Below, piece by piece: positions 43,297 to 56,248 of a DNA stretch of 64,000 bases. Position numbers and translations under genes: made by a program. The DNA is from Schistosoma mansoni (taxonomy: Eukaryota; Platyhelminthes; Trematoda; Strigeidida; Schistosomatidae), in contig NC_031498.1 in assembly GCF_000237925.1 (NCBI RefSeq), positions 31,934,552 through 31,998,551 of the forward strand, written 5' to 3'. Positions within the stretch are counted from its first letter, which is position 1; every line of letters begins with the position of its first letter. Under the pieces are notes generated by a model. It was not told where the DNA came from. It did no database searches and worked only from the letters and a program-made list of their open reading frames with translations.

Positions 43297-44491
43297 ATGG
43301 CCGGTATATTTACGATATTCGCAGCTCGTCCGTTGTTTAGTAAAACTATCGTTTTAAGACATTTGAATGCTATTCAATCTGTTTCGTGTTCAAGTACCAG
43401 ATGTATTTCAACCGTTGAAAGCGCTCAGAAAACAACTTACAAAACAAATCTGGCTCTCCGTGTTCTTGATGAAAGTGACTTGACTGATATAGATAAATTT
43501 CTATGCAAGCAAAGAATTAAAGCTGCTTTATACAGCTGCGACGAAAATGAGCAGGGTGCAGAATGTTTTTGGAGTCGGATTCCAAAAGTGGAGATATAGA
43601 ATTTGTCGAGAGATACCAAAATATAACAGTACAATTAGGACTCCATGCTGACGCGGAAAAAGTTTTAAAAGATCTTCAAGATGCTGGATTGACTCCTAAA
43701 TCCTGGATATACGCCTCCTTTATACATCAAAGTTGTGTCGTCGGAGATATGAGTCAAAAAACGTTTGCTAGCGTATGCTCCGAGTTGCTGGATTCAGATC
43801 GAATCGTTAAATCTATTCTCAGATTCTACACGGTTACATGAAAGCCAGACTACCTGAGGAAGCTTCTTCTACGCAGGAATTACTATTTCAAATGGGTTTG
43901 TAGTCATCAAAGTTTGCATATGAAGGCCTTTTGTCCGCTTACGCTGATATTAGTAACAAAGACAGTTTATTAAGAACTCAAGATGAGGCTTACGCTATAC
44001 TCTCTTCAATAGATGACAATAAAACAGAAGCATCCCACGAAATCTCACCACTTTTACTCTTGGATCTGTACACAAGACTAGTGTATTCGCTGGTAAATAC
44101 CAATGGAACGTGAAATGAGAATTCAACAAAATTACTTACGATGGGAGATCATTTTTCGTTGGAGCTTGCTAATGACACTGTCAAAGTACTCTTAGAGAAA
44201 GGATGCTCAGCTGCTGCTCTGGAAATTTTTAAAATAAAACATAATTATTAAGAACAAAATGATTATTTATCTACATTACCGGTTTATGATGCTGTTGGTG
44301 GTTTGGATTACAAAACACTTGAACATTTCTGGCATGCTTTTAATGTGAATACTAAAGAGCTGGTTATGCTTAGAAATAAATATAAATTGTATTTCTATCA
44401 GACTGGTAAACTATTCAGTGAATTGGGCGATCGATTTCAAGCCTGTCTCGAAGAGAACAACCTACAAGATGTTATTGATTTATTGGTTTGA
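43297..44491 (+). pseudogene. PPR-like mitochondrial protein pseudogene
   Basis: A decayed coding sequence in plus orientation, visible in four pieces. 43297-43599 starts MAGIFTIFAARPLFSK and has a basic, hydroxylated N-terminus like a mitochondrial targeting peptide. 43563-43841 contains a PPR-like helical pair, HADAEKVLKDLQDAGLTPKS. 43860-44113 contains YEGLLSAYADISNKDS, and 44130-44491 contains TLEHFWHAFNVNTKEL. Two frameshifts (near 43580 and 43835) and in-frame stops near 43900, 44111 and 44250 break it. No intron-like gaps are evident, which fits a processed retrocopy. The family call (LRPPRC-like) is tentative; PPR proteins bind organellar RNA. A surviving parent gene should exist elsewhere. 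Confidence 0.7.
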
Positions 44492-44511
44492 ATAATTTTT
44501 CCTGGTTAGCA

Positions 44512-44635
44512 TTTTTTTAGCGAGTTAGTTTCCTACGGGATGGGGTCACTAACCCCATGCCCAACCCTCTTCTTTTATCCGGGCTTGGGGCCGGCAGTAG
44601 CCCCCTGTGGTGCTACAGGCGGAGTTTATTGATCT
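44512..44635 (+). repeat. Family E repeat
   Basis: tttttttagcgagttagttt, cctacgggatggggtcacta, tatccgggcttggggccgg, then agtagccccctgtggtgc. It lies about 20 bp after the pseudogene. Confidence 0.78.
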
Positions 44636-44822
44636 ATTGAAGGACCTAAATAAAATAAAACACAATAAAAAGAATTATTTATTATACTAACAATTCTCTA
44701 TCACCTCTTGGATTTATTCATTGTATTTACGTTAATTTTCTGTTATCATCATGTTTTCTTTGACTTTCATCGATCACTAAGTAGAATTTTGATGAAACTA
44801 TAGGATATATTGACGAACTTGA

Positions 44823-45283
44823 CTTACTTATTTACACCTGTTAACCCTCGTGGAGGAGCATAGGCCGCTCACCAGCATTCTCCATCCAACTCTTTCCTGA
44901 TCAATCCTTTCCAGTTCTCTTCACTTAACATTCATCCTTTTCATATCTGTTTCTATTTCCCCACGCAATGTGTTCTTTGGCCTTCCTCTCTTTCAATCCC
45001 CTTCAGGATTCCAAGTTAGGGATTGTCTCGTGATGCAGTCTGGTGAGTTCATTAATGTATGTTCTATCCACTTCCAACGTCTTTTCCTAATTTCCTCTTC
45101 AACTGGAAGCTCGTTTGTCCTCTACCATAAAATGTTGTTGCTGATAGTATCAGGCCAGTGAATGTTGAGTATTTCGCGTAGACGATTGTTCATAAATACT
45201 TGTACCTTCTTGACGGTGGATGTAGTAGTTCTTCATGTTTCAGCTCCGTACAGTATAACTGCCTTGACGTTCGTATTGAATGT
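44823..45283 (-). mobile_element. RTE-1, 5'-truncated, with TSD
   Basis: Minus copy with tail ttacttatttacacc, WNPEG-type block and LYGAET region at its right end; several frameshifts. Duplication CGAACTTGA at 44814-44822 and 45284-45292. Confidence 0.88.
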
Positions 45284-45457
45284 CGAACTTGAACTATATG
45301 GAAAATAAACCTTAAATTTTGGGGCACCTTATTAGTTGTTTAAATCAAAAAATACTTTACTAAAAAGGTTATGAAATTGAATTGGTTACATTGGTTTTTA
45401 CCTAACCTAGGAATTCGATATGATTTATAATCGATTTTTATAGTCTTAGTGTAAACT

Positions 45458-45719
45458 ATTTGGAAGTGGATCGGATATACATTAAGGAAATCATCAAACT
45501 GCATCACGAGGCAAGCCCTAACTGGGAATCCGGAAAGGAAGCGGAAAAGAAGAAGGCCAAAGAACATATTACGTCGGGAGATTGAAGCACATATGAAAAG
45601 GATGGATGTTAACTATAAAGAAGTAGAAAGGATTGCCCAAGAGAGAGATAGATGGAGAATGCTGGTGAGCGGCCTATGCTCCTCCACGAGGGGTGACAGG
45701 CATATATAAATAAGTAAGA
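45458..45719 (+). mobile_element. RTE-1, 5'-truncated
   Basis: atttggaagtggatcggata to catatataaataagtaag. Short direct repeats gtaaact at 45451-45457 and 45720-45726 are the likely target duplication. Confidence 0.85.
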
Positions 45720-45726
45720 GTAAACT

Positions 45727-46188
45727 GTTGTCATTCTAAAAATGGAACTCAATCATTCGATATGGAATCAGTATATGCTGGATTCTTCTATCGGCTTATA
45801 TCTGATGCCTATAGTTTTCAAAATATTTATGAAAAAGCTAACTGGAAAAAATAGACGAAAACAGTATGAGAATCATGTAGATCAAAATGTCTGACCTTCT
45901 TTTTAAAAGGTAATTCATACAAAACAAAACTATTTCTATTCAGTAAGTTACAAGTCATATGATTTGATTGAATGTTTACGATGTAAAAAGAAGTGAAATT
46001 TCACTTGAATCTTCTTCTAGATATGATTTTTACCTCGGTACCCTGTTATTCTCACTATGTAACGATACCAAAGCTCTGAATTGGTTCTAAAGAAATGTGT
46101 TATCTAGAAAGTTATTCATGAAGTCTGTAATTTCTGGCATTACTTCTAAAAGTAGTTAACTCGAATGTGATTGACATATCAGTACTAT
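45727..46188. other. Unassigned AT-rich stretch
   Basis: Nothing recognised. Confidence 0.5.
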
Positions 46189-46201
46189 ATATAAGTACAC
46201 T

Positions 46202-46253
46202 GGCGGCCTATGCTTCATTGGGGGTAACAGGCGTAAGTAAGTAAGTGAGTAAA
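46202..46253 (+). mobile_element. RTE-1 micro-insertion (52 bp), with TSD
   Basis: Only the last 52 bp of RTE-1: ggcggcctatgcttcattgg, then gggtaacaggcgtaagtaag and the tail. A perfect 13-bp duplication ATATAAGTACACT lies at 46189-46201 and 46254-46266, so the extreme 5' truncation was in place at insertion. Confidence 0.95.
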
Positions 46254-46319
46254 ATATAAGTACACTAAAAACTTATGAGTTGATCATCTCTGAAATTTGC
46301 ATATTCCTTAGCTTTTTAT

Positions 46320-46603
46320 AATATTGTGGTTTGTGTTACTGACGTCGACAGATATAAGTAGTATGTATCATCAATCGGATGTGAAATACTCGGTGGCAGA
46401 AGGTTAAGAGGATCGAAGAAAAGAGAACAAGAAAAGAGAATGATTGGTATGGAAATGAAAGAACACTGAAGTCTAAGACGATTGATTAACATTTTACAAA
46501 TGAAATATTTACTGTATGATCCTCACAGTTTACTAAGACGGTTTGTAAGTGGCGTGTTCAAATACATTCGATTGTTCCCACTTGTGTTCTCATTCACTAC
46601 AAT
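46320..46603 (-). repeat. Family C2 repeat
   Basis: gtgttactgacgtcgacaga to ctcattcactacaat. The right end is the integration site of the next RTE-1. Confidence 0.82.
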
Positions 46604-47337
46604 TACTTACTTACTTAAGCCTGTTAACCCTCGTGGAGGAGCATAGCCCCCCCCCCACCAGCATTCTCCATCCAATCCTGTCCTCAACAATCCTTTCCAG
46701 TTCTTTCCAGTTAACATTCATCCTTTTCACATCTGCTTCTATTTCCCAAAGTAATGTATTCTTTGGCCTTCCCCTTTTCCGCTTCCCTTCCGGATTCCAA
46801 GTTAGGGATTGCCTTGTAATGCACATTTGTCATTTCCTTAATGTATGTCCTATCCACCTCCAACGTCTTTTCCTAATTTCCTCGTCAGCTGGAAGCTGGT
46901 TTGTCTTCTCCCTTAAATCGCTGTTGATGATAGTATCCGGCCAGTGAGTGCTGAGTATTTTGCGTAGACAACTGTTTATAAATACTTGTACCTTCCTGAT
47001 GATGGATGTATTAGTTCTCCATGTTTCAGCTCCGTACAGTAGAACTGACTGTCTTGACGCTCGTATTGAAGATTCTGACTTTGAAATTAGTTGGTAGTTG
47101 TTTTGAGTTCCATATGTTCTTCAATTGTAGAAATGCTGCCCTTGTTTTGTCAATCCTCGCCTTTACATCTGCATCCGATCCTCCTTGTTTATCAACAACG
47201 CTTCCCAAGTACATGAATGTTTCCACCTCTTCCAGAGTTTCGCCATCAAGTGTGATTGGGTTGGTGTTCTCCGTGCTGCATTTGAGAATCTTGCTTTTTC
47301 CTTTGTGTATGTTAAGGCCTATTGATGCAGAGGCTGC
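46604..47337 (-). mobile_element. RTE-1, longest 3' copy here, with TSD
   Basis: About 730 bp. Minus-strand pieces in order: ASINRPLIYT-like start, [55 protein letters not shown], then [19 protein letters not shown] and [15 protein letters not shown] run of nine C at 46648-46656 lies in the last part. The 14-bp duplication TCATTCACTAYAAT (one mismatch) lies at 46590-46603 and 47338-47351. Confidence 0.9.
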
Positions 47338-47351
47338 TCATTCACTATAAT

Positions 47352-47843
47352 ACTATTGACTATATATAAATCAATCTATCCATTAACAATAAACACTGTG
47401 TACTTTCAAAATGATTCATTACAAACATATGATGATGATTATCAGTTGCCTTTTCCCCTTCCATTAAGAAAACCGAATTTCATTCTCAATATCATATTAA
47501 TGAACTAAGTTTATCATATGATCACAAAAAGTTATTATATAAATTACTGGTGATTTATAGATGTATATATTGTATAACTCAATGCCATCATCGTCATCAT
47601 CATCACCATCACATGAGTTATGCATTGTACATTATAAAGTGTATTAGCTATTTATATTTTAGTACAATGATCATCAACTTCATAGTACATAAAATTGTAC
47701 TTAATTACAAACCAAAACTTTCATTTGAATAGAAAGAATAGTGTAATGAATGAGAACATCAAAGGATACAACTGAATGTATTTCAAAAAAACATTACAGA
47801 ACCTCTTAGTAAAATCCGGGGAGTATACAGTAACTACTTTATT
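47352..47843. other. Unassigned, with a CATCAT run
   Basis: catcatcgtcatcatcatca near 47586-47612 encodes His repeats by chance. Otherwise AT-rich with nothing recognised. Confidence 0.5.
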
Positions 47844-47844
47844 T

Positions 47845-48270
47845 GTAAGCAAAGATGGATAGTGGCTAGAAGTGGAATCTAGTTTGACGCGCGTTTCGTC
47901 CTATTTGGGACTCGTCAGCTGGATGTACCTGCATTTCAGAGTTGATGTTCACTTTGGAACTCGAACCCAGTACATTTCGCTTCAAATGCCATCACGTTAT
48001 CCACTCGGCCACTGAGTCCTGATAGCCACTTGCTTGTGCAATGGGGTGAAGTTGAAATTCAACTTAGTATTGTTTGTTTGAATCTTCCTATTGATGTTTT
48101 TTGGACTGCAACTGGTCAGTCTCCAATTGGCATATGTGCATACTGTGTGTATTGCCTCGATATAGCCTAAATTCACAAGCATTGTAAGCAAAGATGGATA
48201 GTGGCTAGCAGTGGAATTCAGGACGCGTGTTTCGTCCTATTTGGGACTCGTCAGCTGGATGTACCTGCAT
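47845..48270 (-). repeat. Family A tandem pair (A2 then A1)
   Basis: The landmark gtaagcaaagatgg starts at 47845 and 48184, a 339-bp period. The left unit is complete and of A2 type (gaatctagtttgacgcgcg). The right is partial and A1-like (gaattcaggacgcgtg), carrying a ribozyme with an intact core. So two subtypes sit head-to-tail within one array, the satellite arrangement expected for Sm-alpha-type units. Confidence 0.9.
48211..48270 (-). ncRNA. Hammerhead ribozyme, core intact
   Basis: On the minus strand: catccag, CTGACGA, gtcc-caaata-ggac, GAAA, cacgcg, GTC, then ctgaatt. Conserved core residues are present. Stem I has one mismatch and stem III one more than the 5281 copy, so activity is possible but likely weaker. 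Confidence 0.7.
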
Positions 48271-48465
48271 CCATTTGTAAAATGTCAATCAATTGTTTCA
48301 GACTTTATTGTTCCTTTGTTACCATAACAATCACTTTCATTTTGAGTTCTCTGTTCTTCAATCTCCTCAATCTGCTGCCGCCAGGCATTCTACTTTCGAT
48401 TGATGATACATACTACTTATACCTGTCGACATCAGTAGCACATACCATGCTCAAGTTAATTGAGA
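48271..48465 (+). repeat. Family C2 repeat, partial
   Basis: ccatttgtaaaatgtcaatc, attgtttcagactttattgt, tactacttatacctgtcgac, catcagtagcacatacc. It abuts the A pair directly. Confidence 0.78.
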
Positions 48466-49470
48466 TTATCAAGTCAAACCTTGGTAATGGCACTTACAAA
48501 CTTTAATTTTGTTTCAAATAGTGTACAGTTTCTCTTTTCTGTTCATTTACAGTCAGGTATTCATGAATGAAACCAATCTGAGCCATCATCTGTTTTGTCG
48601 TGATGTTAATTTGACTGTTAGATAGAAAGGGAGGTTAAGATCATGGAAGAATGAAGGACTGAACACACTGTTTTTGTACGCAGAGCTTAGGCTAAAACTG
48701 GTGGTTAGTAACAGCCTATGTTGTACATAAGATTTTCATTTGCATTCCTATTGAACTGACTCTTCTAGCTCTATGTATGTTTTCAAAGGAAGCTTCTGCT
48801 GAAGCGAAGCGGCCGTAATTGACTAGATGCTAAAAGATTAAGCTGTTGACTAACTTCTGTAATCCTTTTGACAGCCAGGCAGGGTAATGTTCGGGAATGA
48901 GTTTTACAAGAGGTATGGTTTAAAAAGCGTCAGTGAGAGCAGTTCTGTTGTGTGCTTGTGGAACGTGATTCCCTTAAGTTTAGAATGCTCGTCGACTCGC
49001 TGTTTCGAACCCAAAACCTTCAGACCCCGGAATGAGCGCTTAATCTTTAGACCACTATCTTAGAACCCAATGGTCTACAGTAGATTGTATTCCAATATAA
49101 TATAAACAACCATTTCACGCAATAGTAAGTATGGAATTTATGTAAGCATTCAGTACTTAAAATACAATAGAGTCACCTAACACACTAATCGATTTTAAAG
49201 ACATAAGAATAGTGATTTCAAATACATTTCCAAATCACTGAAATATAAATATCCAAAAACACAGATAATATACGTTAAAGCTACGGTTTAACTACAATTC
49301 AATATACTATTGAGAGATCCATTGACCATTTATTCAAAACTAAAACATTTTAAAGATTAGTAATTACGGGAACTATTTTATGTGAGAATGTTATTGTTTC
49401 TTTGACGCACACTAACCCCAAATACGTTAGTGTACTTGACTTTGAGACAAGCATTCATGTGTAAAAGGTC
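48466..49470. other. Mostly unassigned, with relics
   Basis: A 60-bp RTE-2 piece near 48925-48990 (cgtcagtgagagcagttctg, the SVRAVLL region) and a tRNA-like SINE head relic in reverse at 48985-49080 (gtttcgaacccaaaaccttc, gcgcttaatctttagaccac). No gene recognised. Confidence 0.5.
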
Positions 49471-50090
49471 GGATCTACAACGCGTCAGTGAGAGCAGTTT
49501 TGTTCTATGTTTGTGAAACCTGGCCTCTCCGAGTTGAGGATGTTAGACGTCTCTCTGTGTTCGATCATCGTTGTCTCCGAAGGATTGCTGACATCCAGTG
49601 GCAACACCATGTTAGTAATGCAGAGGTTCGGCATCGTGTGTTCAGGCGCAGAGACAATAATTCAATTGGTGTCACCATCTTGAAACACCGACTTCGGTGG
49701 CTTGGACATGTTTTACGAATGTCGTCCTAGAGAATTCCATGTCGTGCATTATTTGCCGACGCTGGGGCTGGTTGGAAAAAGCGGAGAGGTGGTCAGTGTA
49801 TGACATGGTGTCGTGGCATGAAAGAAAGCTGCAAAGGGCTAGCTTCTGTTGGCCCTTCATGACTCCCTGGCTGGGGTCCGAGAGATGGTGCAACACAGTG
49901 GCTAGAGACGTTATCAGATATGGCTCAGAATAGAAGCTAGTGGCGAACCTGCTGTAACCTTCTTTTACTTTCTTCATAAAGAGTGGTTCTAACTTTCTTA
50001 ACTGAAAGAGTCTTCCGGTTGTACATTTCAGTCCCCCTTATCTTTTCATCCTTTCTCTTCCTATTTTCATTATATTGTGTGGCGCATATG
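49471..50090 (+). mobile_element. RTE-2, 3' part, frameshifted
   Basis: SVRAVLFYVCETWPLRVEDV, VFDHRCLRRIADIQW, AEVRHRVFRRRDNNS, LKHRLRWLGHVLRM, then a frameshift near 49730 and a continuation through a GAGWKKRRGGQCMTW-like block, LPGWGPRDG and DMAQNR. The TGAC tail is not preserved. Confidence 0.85.
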
Positions 50091-50839
50091 TAGACAATCG
50101 TTGTAGAGTTCAAACTTGAAAGATGAGTGGTTTAACTAATAGACCTCCTTAACTGTTTCGTTTTGATCATAACAAGATACAATGCTATTTTTAGTAACCT
50201 TGTTTATTCAATTTCTTTTGTAAATGTAAGTCATAAATCATAACTCTATTATTTATATCAAGGATCGATTTCTTCAATTGTTATCGAGATATCTAATTAC
50301 TTGACAGTCTAATTCAAGGTAGTGTATTTGTTGGTACATCCTACATGAAGCCTAGCTGAAGTTCTAGAAAAGTTTATTTACAGTATGTTTAAGTAAAATA
50401 GTGCTCCGTGAAGATAAACTGGGTATCTCTATCATTTTGATGTGGTCCACTATTTTCGCATGATACTTTAAACCCCAAAGATGTAGATGAAATGTTTTAC
50501 AATGATTTTATAAGCCCCCGATCAGTGGTTGGTGACTTCGCTCAGAATCGATTTCAGTGGTTCAGAGACACTCTCCTTTTTCTTAATAAAGGTCATGAGT
50601 TCCATATATAAGTTTACATTCTATCTTCTCGAACCCTAGTTTTGATGTTTAGTTAACATTGCTACCACAAATATCCCGACTAGTTGGCTACTGAAATTGC
50701 TAATTTGATCTTGTCATATTGGCGTGGTATGCGAATTAAGGCTAATGCAAATTTCTCTCAAGCTGTGCATTGATTATGACTATGATTTTGTTAATGAACG
50801 ATTTACACTTTTCAGTTGATAAACCTCTACGTTAGTTGG
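50091..50839. other. Mostly unassigned
   Basis: A possible RTE-2 scrap at about 50525-50575 translates VGDFAQNRFQWF, like the DMAQNR block. Otherwise nothing recognised. Confidence 0.45.
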
Positions 50840-50847
50840 TAGGAGCC

Positions 50848-51369
50848 AATTTTATTTATTTAAACGCATAAACATTGGTACACGGAGGCACCAAATATAT
50901 ATGCGCCACACAAATCAGTCGATTTGTGTGAGGGCTAGAATACTACCTGGGTACCAAAACCGAAGCAGGTGGTTTTCTTAGGGAGCCACACCTGGGGCCT
51001 TCGACGTGAAGGTCTAATCCACAAGGCAGTAGAGCAACATCTCAAGATGTAGTCCCATGATAGCCGGTAACTAACAACTGGTTTATACTCCATTTGTTCC
51101 TTCAAGACACTGGAGCCCATATGTACCTTTGGTTTGGAATCAGGGTTCTCCAACTCCACTAGGTAAACCCTCCGTATCCACCAATCCGGTTAAAGGGTCG
51201 GGGATTTGCTTTTCGCCCTCTCTGTTTCGTAAACAACACCCCGGCCACGAGAAGACAGTGAGTAGGACTTCCCTGACAGAGGCTATATACGCGTAGCCAA
51301 TGTGATAGCATTTCGAGAGGCAGAGCGGACTCTCCCCGCTCTCGGCTGTACCAGGGCATTTGGAGGCGA
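50848..51369 (-). repeat. Family D retroposon with short TSD
   Basis: Full-length reverse D: A-rich tail at the left (ttatttatttaaacgcataa), gccacacaaatcagtcgatt hairpin, ggttctccaactccactagg, gacttccctgacagaggcta, and the GC-rich 5' end (gagagcgg-type, ccagggcatttgg) at the right. Direct repeats TAGGAGCC at 50840-50847 and 51370-51377. Confidence 0.82.
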
Positions 51370-51377
51370 TAGGAGCC

Positions 51378-51814
51378 TAACCAAAATATGGAACGACCAG
51401 TGAAATAAGTAAAGGGAGTCAACTGTATGAGACCAACAGGATGGTGTTAACAAGAGATTGTGCTGTAAGTAGCCTACCAGTTTGACATTTTGAAGATTCA
51501 TTTATTGATGACTGTCGGAGAAAAAAAGGAATGCTTTGATTTTGACCCAGTAGTGTATGTACAAATACTCTTGGATCAGACCTTTTATATGATCATGTAG
51601 TAATGCTACGGGAGACCCCCATGCTATTGAAGAAACTCTTCAGTACTCTTTAAATGCCAATTGGTCGCCGCGGTTATTTTATTTACATCAAGCAAATCAC
51701 ATTATGCATTTTCGAATTGTGTTAACCACTGCATATTCTGCAAATCTATTGCATAATAGACAAGCCGAAAACATTACTGAGTGCTTAATTGAGGTCCCCA
51801 ACTTGTCTAAGTCA
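51378..51814. other. Unassigned stretch
   Basis: Nothing recognised. Confidence 0.5.
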
Positions 51815-51970
51815 GATAACCACTGAGAACCTGGGCTCAATTTCCGGTTGCGCACCACTGAGGGGTCCGGTGCTAAGACGATACAGCCATCCAACGCTAC
51901 CAGATCTTTGATGGTCGACTAACTTAAATTGGTTCACGATCTCAATGAAACCCAACAACCTCCACGAACT
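51815..51970 (+). repeat. Diverged family B relic
   Basis: ccactgagaacctgggctca, cgcaccactgaggggtccgg, gacgatacagccatccaacg, gatggtcgactaacttaaat follow the B order from ribozyme to 3' end with many changes. A separate, older subfamily is likely. Confidence 0.6.
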
Positions 51971-52886
51971 ATACCGTTAATCACTAAGTAATCCTCACTA
52001 CTACTAATTTATTAAATAACAAGTAATCAATCAACATCCCCATACTCCTACTAACAAATGTTGAGAAATATTAAAAAACCGCAACCGTGCTTTTGCTTTC
52101 GTTTAAGTGAAAAGACTACAACCTATTTTATCAGTGTTGAACGCAGTTCGGCCAATTAGAAATGAGACATGTGATGAGTAAGTGAGAACATTGTCGAGTT
52201 TGATGGCGAACGCTGGATAGGCCATCAATGAATTGAACACGGATAAAAGAAAGCCAAAACAAGACAAGTAAGTCAACTCCGGACTCGATGACTGTTGGTT
52301 CACAGTTGATACGAAAGTGAGTGGGCCCCGACCGGGATCTAGCGACTGAATACCGTAGATTCACAAATCGTTTCCCGATTTGAAGTTAACTAATCCTTAC
52401 ATCTGTCAGCTAATTTTCTGTGACTGATCTATAGATTTCGTCTGGATGGTAGGATGTCATAATTAAGTGATACGTGAGTTTCTGAATCTGAATGCCTGGA
52501 TGTTGCAATCTATGAAATACGAAGTACAGAAATCCCAACTAGTATAAGTATGACAAGTCCTAAAGTATTCACTTCGTAACGCTACCACATGACTCTTGAG
52601 TCTACTAATGAACACACCAAACCCCTAACTAATATCCCATAATTCATTTCCAAGACGATCTAGTCACGTTTAGTAGTGCGTTGGCACCCAGTGGAAATGT
52701 TTTAAGCAACTTACCTTAATCAAAAAGCCTATATTAGATGCTAGTCTTATCAACAGTTAAGACGCTACACAGGGAAAACTCCACAGCATTGACACAATGG
52801 CACACGGAAAAACCACAAGTAGTTATAAGATAAGTATATTAGGAACGAGTAACAACCAGAAACATAACACTCAAAAGAAATGAAAC
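51971..52886. other. Unassigned, includes 3' flank of alpha-tubulin copy 2
   Basis: The part next to 52887 should hold the tubulin 3' UTR on the minus strand; no canonical AATAAA was seen within ~150 bp. The rest has no recognised feature. Confidence 0.45.
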
Positions 52887-54383
<1,497 letters not shown>

Positions 54384-54405
54384 CTAACAAATATGGCCGC
54401 CTCAT

Positions 54406-54418
54406 GTATTATATAGTT
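54406..54418 (-). promoter_or_regulatory. Possible TATA-like element of alpha-tubulin copy 2
   Basis: Reverse strand reads aactatataatac about 90 nt upstream of the ATG, a fitting place for a core promoter with a short 5' UTR. AT-rich background makes chance occurrence possible. Confidence 0.35.
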
Positions 54419-54638
54419 TATTGAACATCTATTATTTAAATTCTATTGGTTAATTCATTACCATTACTTTGCGTTGATTGGTTAATTTAATGTTATGTCT
54501 TACATTCTAGAGAATTCTATTAGTTCTTACTTCAAACTGGAGTGAATATATTGGAAAAATTTATGTTGCCAATTTGAATGGATGGTGAAAAAAAAAAGGA
54601 ACCAAACCGCCTTATTTCAGCCTGTATTTAGACTTCAT

Positions 54639-54707
54639 ATCTGAAATTTCATGAAAGACCCAAAGATAATATTCTCATGAATGACCTGATGAAGACAATA
54701 ATTGAAA
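54639..54707. repeat. 69-bp direct repeat, left (apparent TSD of D)
   Basis: atctgaaatttcatgaaaga through gacaataattgaaa. Matches 55239-55307 with about three substitutions and no indels, and borders the D element exactly. Confidence 0.92.
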
Positions 54708-55238
54708 TTATTATTATTATTTAAACATATAAATATTGGTACAAAGAAGCATCAGATACATATGCGCCACACAAATCTCATTTGATTTGTGTGAGGGATG
54801 TGATACTGACCAGGTGACCAAACTGAAGCAGATAGTTTTTTTAGGAGGCCACACCTGGAGCCTTTGACTCAAAGATCTGATCTATAAGGCAGTGGATCAT
54901 CGTGAGGAGATGCAGTCTCATGGTAGCCGGTGACCAACAGTTGGTTCATACGCCATTCGATCCTTCAGGATACTGGAGCCCATGTGCACGATTGGTTTGG
55001 AATGAGGGTTTTCCAACTCCCCTAGGTGGACACGGCGTGTCCACCAACCCGGTTAAAGCGCCGGACATTCGCTTTTCATCCTCTCAGTTTCGTAATCAAC
55101 AGTCGTGGCACGAGAAGGCAGTGATTAGGACTTCTCTGGTAGAGGTTATATACGTGTGGTCATGTGAGAGCATTTGGAGAGGGAGAGCGGACTCTCCCCA
55201 CTCTCGACCGTACCAGGGCATTTGGGGGCAAACTTAAT
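54708..55238 (-). repeat. Family D retroposon, full length, with 69-bp TSD
   Basis: Tail ttattattatttaaacatat at the left, hairpin cacacaaatctcatttgatt region, gccacacctggagcctttga, cccctaggtggacacgg, gacttctctggtagaggtta, and the GC-rich 5' end (actctccccactctcgaccg, cagggcatttgggggca) at the right. No convincing ORF; the 111-codon frame on the opposite strand is composition-driven. Flanked by 69-bp direct repeats. Confidence 0.88.
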
Positions 55239-55307
55239 ATGTGAAATTTCATGAAAGACTCAAAGATAATATTCTCATGAATGACCTGATGAAGGCAATA
55301 ATTGAAA
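55239..55307. repeat. 69-bp direct repeat, right
   Basis: atgtgaaatttcatgaaaga through ggcaataattgaaa; partner of 54639-54707. Confidence 0.92.
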
Positions 55308-55651
55308 ACTGAGAAAGTATTTGATATGTATACTTTTTGACCTTAAAAATGTTCCGTTTTAAGATCTTTGAACTTGATATATCTCTATTAGATGTTAAAG
55401 TTGATTGACGTTCTGGAGAAGTGCTCTACTGTATCTCTATTGACCTGAAAGTTAGTAATCATCAGTGTAAATCATAGCACAAGTGGGCCATCGACCTAAG
55501 TAATACCATTATTTCATATGAGCACAGTAAGAGTTAAAATGGTAAAAATACTAGTGTAAATGATAGTGAGAAACTAAACAATGCAAAATATAATTAGTAA
55601 TATATCAATAAAATCAACGGATAAACTAATAGAGTATCAATACTCAAAATC
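55308..55651. other. Unassigned AT-rich stretch
   Basis: Nothing recognised. Confidence 0.5.
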
Positions 55652-55663
55652 TTAAGGAAGATA

Positions 55664-55967
<304 letters not shown>

Positions 55968-56248
55968 TTAAGGAAGATAATGGATACATAAATCTGAACT
56001 ATTGTCATCTGTTTTTAGCAATGTCACTTAAGTTTTACAGTTATGTATTATCATCAGCTCGAATAACTGAAACCATTAAGTCTATATATTCAGATATGGC
56101 TAAAACCAACAGTCAAATACTCTGTAGACTTATACCATGTCTTACTTCAACCCTTTTTCACCCTATTCTTACAGGTTGGAGTAGCAGGTATTTTGATAAT
56201 GAGCAGTAGATATCTCGCCTACTTCATAAATCAATCTATCATATCTAT

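Noticed and set aside
54902-55237. 111-codon frame across a D element, and 58487-58762
   Set aside because: The frames occur only where D copies happen to lack stops, are not conserved between the four D copies and show no domain.
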